A DNA stretch of 64,000 nt, taken from assembly GCF_006228125.1 (NCBI RefSeq), contig NZ_VDFY01000188.1, forward strand, positions 19,998 to 83,997. Direction: 5' to 3'. The DNA is from Micromonospora orduensis. GTDB lineage: Bacteria; Actinomycetota; Actinomycetes; Mycobacteriales; Micromonosporaceae. Of the stretch, positions 59,376-64,000 are shown one piece after another. The notes beneath the pieces are model-generated. The model saw only the letters and a list, made by a program, of their open reading frames with translations. It ran no database searches and had not been told where the DNA came from. The position numbers and the translations under genes are program-made. Position 1 is the stretch's first letter. Each line of letters begins with the position of its first letter.

Positions 59376-60785
59376 ATGCGGCGGCCCTGGCGGGTGGCGG
59401 TGGTCGGCGGCGGGATCGCCGGGCTGGCCGCCGCGGTCCGGTTGCGCGACCGCGCACCGGCCGGCACCGAGATCACGGTGTACGAGCAGTCCGGCGCGCT
59501 GGGCGGCAAGCTGCGCACCGGCGCGTTGGCCGGTGCGCCTGTCGAGTTCGGCGCCGAGTCGTTCCTGATGCGGGATCCGACCGGCGCCGAGAGCGCGGCG
59601 GTGGCGCTGGCCCGCCGGCTGGGGCTGGCCGAGAAGATCGTGCACCCCACCGTCGGGCAGGCCGCGCTTGTCGTCGACGGAGGGCTTCGCCCCATTCCGG
59701 GCGGCACTCTGGTGGGCGTACCCGGGGATCTGGACCGGGTGGCCACTGTCGCCCGGCCGGCCGCGGACGCCGACACCGACGGTGGCCGGCCGCTGGTCGG
59801 GCCGGACGCGGACGTCTCGGTGGGCGCGCTGGTCCGGTCCCGCTTCGGGGACGAGGTGGTCGACCGGCTGGTCGACCCGATGCTGGGCGGCGTGTACGCG
59901 GGCCGCGCCGACGATCTCTCGCTGGTCACGACGATGCCGGCGCTGGCCCGCACGGCGCGGGTGGAGCACACCCTCGTCGGCGCGGTCCGGGCGGCGCAGG
60001 CCGCCGCGCCGCGCGTGCCCGGCGCCCCGGTCTTCGGCACCCTGGCCGGCGGGCTGAGCACCCTCGTCGAGGCGGCGGTGACGGCCAGCGGCGCGACGGT
60101 ACGGCGCGACGCCGCCGTCCGCGAGGTGACAGCGACCGCCACGGGCTGGCGGCTCACGGTCGGCCCGACCCGTGCCCCTGAGCTGGTGGACGTGGACGCC
60201 GTGGTGCTGGCGGTGCCGGCACGCCCGGCCGCCCGGCTGCTGGCCGGTCCGGCGCCGGCGGTGGCGGCGGGTGTCGGTGAGCTGGACTACGCGAGCGTCG
60301 CGTTGGTCACCCTGGCGTTGCCGCAGCCGCGACTGCCCGAGCTGTCCGGCTTCCTGGTGCCCAGCACCGAGGGTCTGCTGATCAAGGCGGCGACGTTCTT
60401 CACCACCAAGTGGGGCCATCTGCGCCGGCCGGACGGGCTGGCGATGGTGCGCGCCTCGGTGGGCCGCTACGGCGAGGAGGCGCAGCTCCAGCGCCCGGAC
60501 GCGGACCTGGCGGCCACCGTGCACCGGGAGTTGTCGGCGGTGCTGGACACTCCGCTGCCCGCCCCGGTCGACGGGCACGTGCAGCGGTGGGGCGGCGCGC
60601 TGCCGCAGTACGCGCCGGGGCACGCCGACCGGGTCACGGCGGCGCGGACGGCGCTGCGGGCCGAACACCCCACCCTGGTCCTCGCCGGCGCCGGCTACGA
60701 CGGCGTCGGCATCCCGGTCTGCGTCCGCTCCGGCGAGACGGCGGCCGAAGAGATCATCACAGCACTGGAAGGATCGGCGAGATGA
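59376..60785 (+). CDS. hemY: Coproporphyrinogen III / protoporphyrinogen oxidase (HemY/CgoX)
   Basis: A 469-residue FAD enzyme: the dinucleotide motif VAVVGGGIAGLAAAVRL at the N terminus, EFGAESFLMRDP, and DPMLGGVYAGRADDLSL, with AGAGYDGVGIPVCVRSGE near the C terminus for FAD closure. With HemQ next to it, the actinobacterial route is oxidation of coproporphyrinogen III to coproporphyrin III, rather than the classical protoporphyrinogen step. GAGCAG precedes the ATG weakly. The stop overlaps the hemQ start by 4 bp (ATGA). Confidence 0.93.
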   Translation: MRRPWRVAVVGGGIAGLAAAVRLRDRAPAGTEITVYEQSGALGGKLRTGALAGAPVEFGAESFLMRDPTGAESAAVALARRLGLAEKIVHPTVGQAALVVDGGLRPIPGGTLVGVPGDLDRVATVARPAADADTDGGRPLVGPDADVSVGALVRSRFGDEVVDRLVDPMLGGVYAGRADDLSLVTTMPALARTARVEHTLVGAVRAAQAAAPRVPGAPVFGTLAGGLSTLVEAAVTASGATVRRDAAVREVTATATGWRLTVGPTRAPELVDVDAVVLAVPARPAARLLAGPAPAVAAGVGELDYASVALVTLALPQPRLPELSGFLVPSTEGLLIKAATFFTTKWGHLRRPDGLAMVRASVGRYGEEAQLQRPDADLAATVHRELSAVLDTPLPAPVDGHVQRWGGALPQYAPGHADRVTAARTALRAEHPTLVLAGAGYDGVGIPVCVRSGETAAEEIITALEGSAR

Positions 60786-61483
60786 CCGAGCAGACCAACG
60801 CGGCCCGGTTGCGGGAGCTGAACGACAGCATCCGCTACACCATGTGGTCGGTGTTCCGGGCCAGCGCCCCGCTGCCGTCGCTGCGGGACAACGTCACAGG
60901 CGAGGTCGTGTCCCTCTTCGACGAGCTGGCCGGCAAGGACGTGGTGGTCCGGGGCGTGTACGACGTCTCCGGGCTGCGCGCCGACGCGGACGTGCTGATC
61001 TGGTGGCACTCCGCGTCCAGCGACGCCCTTCAGGACGCCTACCTGCGGTTCCGTCGCACCACCCTCGGTCGGGCGCTGACCCCGGTGTGGTCGCAGATGG
61101 CGCTGCACCGGCCGGCGGAGTTCAACAAGAGCCACATCCCGGCGTTCCTGGCCGGCGAGGAGGCGCGCCCCTACATCTGCGTGTACCCGTTCGTCCGCTC
61201 CTACGAGTGGTACCTGCTGCCCGACGCCGAGCGGCGCGAGATGCTCGCCGAGCACGGGAAGATGGCCCGCGGCTACCCGGACGTGCGGGCCAACACGGTC
61301 GCCTCGTTCGCGCTCGGTGACTACGAGTGGATGCTCGCCTTCGAGGCCGACGAGCTGCACCGGATCGTCGACCTGATGCGGGACCTGCGGGCCTCCGGCG
61401 CTCGCCGGCACGTCCGTGAGGAGGTCCCGTTCTACACGGGCCGCCGCCGCTCGGTGGCCGAGATCGTCAACTGCCTGATCTGA
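60782..61483 (+). CDS. hemQ: Coproheme decarboxylase HemQ
   Basis: A 233-residue chlorite-dismutase-family protein of the actinobacterial HemQ type. It has WSVFRASAPLPSLRDN at the start, DVLIWWHSASSDALQDAYL, EFNKSHIPAFLAGEEARPY, then MLAEHGKMARGYPDVRANT, the region around the heme-contacting His, and SFALGDYEWMLAFEADELH. It decarboxylates coproheme to heme b, the last step of the coproporphyrin-dependent pathway. A ferrochelatase gene is not in the window. The operon ends at the hairpin around 61481-61537. Confidence 0.94.
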   Translation: MTEQTNAARLRELNDSIRYTMWSVFRASAPLPSLRDNVTGEVVSLFDELAGKDVVVRGVYDVSGLRADADVLIWWHSASSDALQDAYLRFRRTTLGRALTPVWSQMALHRPAEFNKSHIPAFLAGEEARPYICVYPFVRSYEWYLLPDAERREMLAEHGKMARGYPDVRANTVASFALGDYEWMLAFEADELHRIVDLMRDLRASGARRHVREEVPFYTGRRRSVAEIVNCLI

Positions 61484-61537
61484 TCCCCGCCGTCCGGCGC
61501 CGCACCCCCGCCCGGGTACGGCGCCGGACGGGGATCA
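61481..61537. terminator. Hairpin terminator containing both flanking stop codons
   Basis: TGATCCCCG...GTCCGGCGCCG (from 61481) pairs with CGGCGCCGGAC GGGGATCA (to 61537) as a long stem with a 3-nt bulge in the left arm and a loop of about 16 nt. The left arm contains the hemQ TGA and the right arm the TGA of the convergent CBM2 gene. Confidence 0.75.
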
Positions 61538-62317
61538 ACTGGTCGTCGTGCAGGAGACCAGCGGAACCGGGTTGCTGCCGTTCCACGAGCCGAGGAAACC
61601 GAACGTGGTGCTCGCTCCGGCGGCGAGTGTGCCGTTGTGGCTGACGTTGCGGGCGGTGACCTGCGTGCCGTTGGTGCTGATCGTGGCGTTCCACGACGAG
61701 GTGACCTGCTGGCCGTTGTTGTAGTTCCAGCTCACCGACCAGCCCCGGGTCGGTGAACCGCCTGCGGTCACCTTCACGTCGGCCTGGAAGCCACCGGACC
61801 ACTGACCGGTGATCTGGTACGTCGCCGTGCACGCGCCGGCCGGCGGCGGCGTCGTCGGGGGCGGGGTCGTCGGCGGTGGGGTGGTCGGCTCCCCGGTGGG
61901 TGGGGCGCCGGTGCAGGTGACGCCGTTGAGCGCGAAGGTGGCCGGCGCCGGGTTGCTGCCGTTCCACGAGGCGTTGAAGCCGAACGCGGCGGTGCCGTTT
62001 GTCGCGATGGCCGCGTTGTAGTCGACGTTGCGCGCGGTGACCTGCGCGCCGGACTGGGTCACTGTCGCGTTCCACGCCTGCGCCACCTGCTGACCGCCCG
62101 TGTACGACCAGGTGAGCGCCCAGCCGTTGACCGGGTCGCCGAGGTTGGTGACGGTGACGTTGGCGCCGAAGCCGCCCTGCCACTGATTGGTGACCTGGTA
62201 GTCGACGCGACAGCCGACGGCGGCGGCCGAGGCGACGACCGTGCCCACGGTGCCGACCACGACGGCTGCCGCCGTCGATGCGGCGAGCAGGATCAGCCGA
62301 TGTCTGGACGGGTGCAT
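61535..62317 (-). CDS. Secreted protein with two CBM2 cellulose-binding modules, no catalytic domain
   Basis: A 260-residue exported protein: signal peptide (RHRLILLAASTAAAVVVGTV, cleavage after ASA near residue 33), CBM2 module 1 at about 34-135 (YQVTNQWQGGFGANVTVTNL, WALTWSYTGGQQVAQAWNAT), a Pro/Thr linker TPPPTTPPPTTPPP, and CBM2 module 2 at about 158-260 (YQITGQWSGGFQADVKVTAG). Both modules have the Trp set WQ/WS, W in the SW strand and SWNGSNP, plus end cysteines. No hydrolase or LPMO domain is present. CBM2 modules bind cellulose or chitin, so this is a soluble adhesin or enhancer. GGAGG precedes the ATG at 62317. Confidence 0.92.
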   Translation of the reverse strand: MHPSRHRLILLAASTAAAVVVGTVGTVVASAAAVGCRVDYQVTNQWQGGFGANVTVTNLGDPVNGWALTWSYTGGQQVAQAWNATVTQSGAQVTARNVDYNAAIATNGTAAFGFNASWNGSNPAPATFALNGVTCTGAPPTGEPTTPPPTTPPPTTPPPAGACTATYQITGQWSGGFQADVKVTAGGSPTRGWSVSWNYNNGQQVTSSWNATISTNGTQVTARNVSHNGTLAAGASTTFGFLGSWNGSNPVPLVSCTTTS

Positions 62318-62470
62318 GAACTGCCTCCGGGATCCGGTGGTGACCGCTGCGGTCCACCGGCCCTGCCCGGGAAGCACGGTGAAACCCTGCCCGCCGCGAC
62401 GGCGACGGACGGCGATCTGATCAGGATGAACGCCCTGGAACTCACGGATCCGACTCAAGCCGCATCGTAG

Positions 62471-62484
62471 GGCAAGCGCTTTCC
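62471..62484. promoter_or_regulatory. LacI-type operator candidate GGCAAGCGCTTTCC
   Basis: The core AAGCGCTT (62474-62481) is a perfect palindrome with central CG, extended by GG/CC, the shape of LacI/CebR/CelR-family operators. It lies 153 bp upstream of the CBM2 gene and about 90 bp upstream of the decarboxylase gene, so it may control carbohydrate-responsive expression of the CBM2 gene. Confidence 0.5.
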
Positions 62485-62573
62485 AGTACGCAACATCGAC
62501 GACCGTCGTCCGTCCTCAGCTCTTGCCCCGACACGCGCCACCTGATCGACTCGTGGCGGTGAGCGCCCCACAC

Positions 62574-63998
62574 ATGAGCCCCGACGAGTTCCGCCGCGCC
62601 GGATACGCCGTCATCGACTGGATCGCCGACTACTGGGCCACAGTGGAGCAACGGCGGGTCACCCCGGCCGACCCGCCCGGCACCGTGGCGTCCGCCCTGC
62701 CCACCGCGCCGCCCACCGTCGGCGGCGAACCGGTCGAGGCGGTCCTCGCCGACCTCGACTCGATCGTCGTACCGGGGCTGACCCACTGGCAGCACCCGGG
62801 CTTCTTCGGCTACTTCCCGGCCAACACGTCCGGCCCGAGCATCCTCGGCGACCTGGTCAGCTCCGGGCTCGGCGTACAGGGAATGCTCTGGGCCACCAGC
62901 CCCGCCTGCACCGAGCTGGAAACGGTGCTGATGGACTGGCTGGCCCACCTTCTGGACCTGCCGAGGCGGTTCCACTCGACCGGCAGCGGCGGTGGGGCGA
63001 TCCAGGACTCGGCGTCCTCGGCGACCCTCGTGGCCACCCTCGCCGCGCTGCACCGGGCCAGCCGGGGCCGCTGGCGGGAGAACGGCATCGACCGGCGCTA
63101 CCGCGCGTACACCTCCACCCACGGGCACTCCTCCATCGAGAAGGCCGCCCGGATCGCCGGATTGGGCGCCGACGGCGTCCGCCCGATCGACGTCGACCCG
63201 GACAGCCAGGCCCTGCTTCCAGCCGCGCTGCGCGCCGCGATCGAGGCCGACCTGGCGGCCGGTGACATCCCCGCCATCGTCGTCGCCACCATCGGCACCA
63301 CCTCCACCACCGCCATCGACCCGGTACCCGAGATCGGGGCGATCTGCGCCGAGTACGGCATCTGGCTGCACATCGACGCCGCGTACGCGGGCTCCGCCGC
63401 CGTCTGTCCCGAACTCCGCTGGTCACACGCCGGGCTGGAGTACGCCGACTCGTACTGCTTCGACCCGCACAAGTGGCTGCTCACCGGCTTCGACTGCGAC
63501 GCGTTCTGGGTGGCCGACCGGGCCGAACTGGTCGAGGCGCTCACCGTCCTGCCGGAGTTCCTGCGCAACGCGGCCACCGAATCCGGTGCGGTCATCGACT
63601 ACCGGGACTGGCAGGTACCTCTGGGCCGTCGTTTCCGGGCCCTCAAGCTGTGGTTCGTGCTGCGCTGGTACGGCGTCGAAGGGCTGCGGGCACACATCCG
63701 CTCCGGAGTGGCCCTGGCCGCCAGGTTCGCCGAACAGGTCCGCGCCGACGACCGCTTCGACGTGGTCGCGGCGCACCCGTTCTCGCTTGTCTGCTTCCGG
63801 CTGCGCGCCGACGACGACACAAACGCGGCACTGCTGGCGGAGGTGAACGGAAGCGGCCGGGTGCACCTGACGCACACCCGGGTCTCCGGCCGGTACACGC
63901 TGCGGCTGGCCGTGGGCGCACCGCAGACCACCGAGGCGCACATCGACGAGGCGTGGAGGCTGCTGTCCGCTGCGGCCGACAACCTGCCAACCCCCTGA
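62574..63998 (+). CDS. PLP-dependent aromatic-L-amino-acid decarboxylase family protein
   Basis: About 474 residues from the ATG at 62574 (MSPDEFRRAGYAVIDWIADY); GTG codons at 62553 and 62559 are in-frame alternatives. The class II decarboxylase features are all there: WQHPGFFGYFPANTSGPSI, VLMDWLAHLLDLP, HSSIEKAARIAGL, HIDAAYAGSAAVCPE with the Asp that pairs the pyridine nitrogen, and the PLP lysine in FDPHKWLLTGFDCD. It decarboxylates an aromatic amino acid such as Tyr, Trp or DOPA, but substrate choice cannot be read by eye. It is divergent from the CBM2 gene and ends 2 bp before the window edge. Confidence 0.9.
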   Translation: MSPDEFRRAGYAVIDWIADYWATVEQRRVTPADPPGTVASALPTAPPTVGGEPVEAVLADLDSIVVPGLTHWQHPGFFGYFPANTSGPSILGDLVSSGLGVQGMLWATSPACTELETVLMDWLAHLLDLPRRFHSTGSGGGAIQDSASSATLVATLAALHRASRGRWRENGIDRRYRAYTSTHGHSSIEKAARIAGLGADGVRPIDVDPDSQALLPAALRAAIEADLAAGDIPAIVVATIGTTSTTAIDPVPEIGAICAEYGIWLHIDAAYAGSAAVCPELRWSHAGLEYADSYCFDPHKWLLTGFDCDAFWVADRAELVEALTVLPEFLRNAATESGAVIDYRDWQVPLGRRFRALKLWFVLRWYGVEGLRAHIRSGVALAARFAEQVRADDRFDVVAAHPFSLVCFRLRADDDTNAALLAEVNGSGRVHLTHTRVSGRYTLRLAVGAPQTTEAHIDEAWRLLSAAADNLPTP

Positions 63999-64000
63999 CC

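Noticed and set aside
58056..60668. An 870-codon minus-strand frame opposite hemE-hemY
   Set aside because: Antisense shadow with Arg/Gly/His-rich composition and no recognisable domain.
61850..61890. Tandem GTCGTCGGGGGCGGG-like repeats
   Set aside because: These encode the Pro/Thr linker between the two CBM2 modules, so they are explained by the protein.

Overview
The window is very G+C-rich DNA whose third codon positions are almost all G or C. Many genes start with GTG and there are many 1-8 bp stop/start overlaps. Protein content (HrdB-type primary sigma factor with a long Ala/Lys-rich spacer, an IdeR-type regulator, HemQ, LytR_C/Cei-type protein, and the small actinobacterial families DUF3039, DUF3099, DUF3710, DUF4193 and DUF3000) points to an actinomycete, most likely Micromonospora or a close relative. 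No rRNA, tRNA, CRISPR array, phage or insertion sequence was recognised.

Layout. 1-4 kb: partial MerR regulator, asparaginase, small DUF5522 protein, lipoprotein, ideR and a rhodanese. 4-8 kb: an acuC deacetylase followed by a GNAT/acyl-CoA-synthetase fusion, a likely reversible protein-acylation pair. 8-21 kb: sigB, spo0M-like, dtd, a methyltransferase, a DNA glycosylase-family protein, a BrnT/BrnA-like toxin-antitoxin pair, DUF3099, the pseudouridine pair psuG-psuK, DUF3039, a TRIC channel, a DEAD-like helicase, a small zinc-ribbon protein and hrdB. 21-28 kb: suhB-type phosphatase, cei-like, DUF4193, a membrane protein, DUF3093, and a dut-DUF3710-OB-fold-DUF3159 run. 27-35.5 kb: two TrkA-type RCK proteins divergent from a KimA-like permease, then a TRAM-domain RNA methyltransferase, anmK and dxs. 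54-61.5 kb: RNase D, two single-pass surface proteins (one a trypsin-like protease), DUF3000 and hemE-hemY-hemQ. 61.5-64 kb: a secreted double-CBM2 protein and a PLP-dependent decarboxylase.

The order ideR / sigB / DUF3099 / DUF3039 / sigA / suhB / cei / DUF4193 / DUF3093 / dut / DUF3710 / OB / DUF3159 / trkA x2 / permease / TRAM methyltransferase / dxs / RNase D / DUF3000 / hemE-hemY-hemQ matches, from memory, the Mycobacterium tuberculosis block around Rv2676c-Rv2711. Against that backbone, 35.6-53.9 kb (between dxs and RNase D) reads as an accessory insertion. It holds a lipoprotein, three paralogous GT-C-like polytopic membrane proteins, two tandem membrane-anchored beta-propeller paralogues (the first carrying a frameshift), a C39-type peptidase, a two-component system, a tandem VOC pair with one internally deleted copy, and fadA-fadB. 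The surface part of this island (36-46.4 kb) is the best candidate for an undescribed cell-envelope system.

Perfect or near-perfect 10-18 bp hairpins punctuate several convergent junctions. Several genes have a TAnnnT box 6-9 nt ahead of the start codon, suggesting leaderless transcripts.
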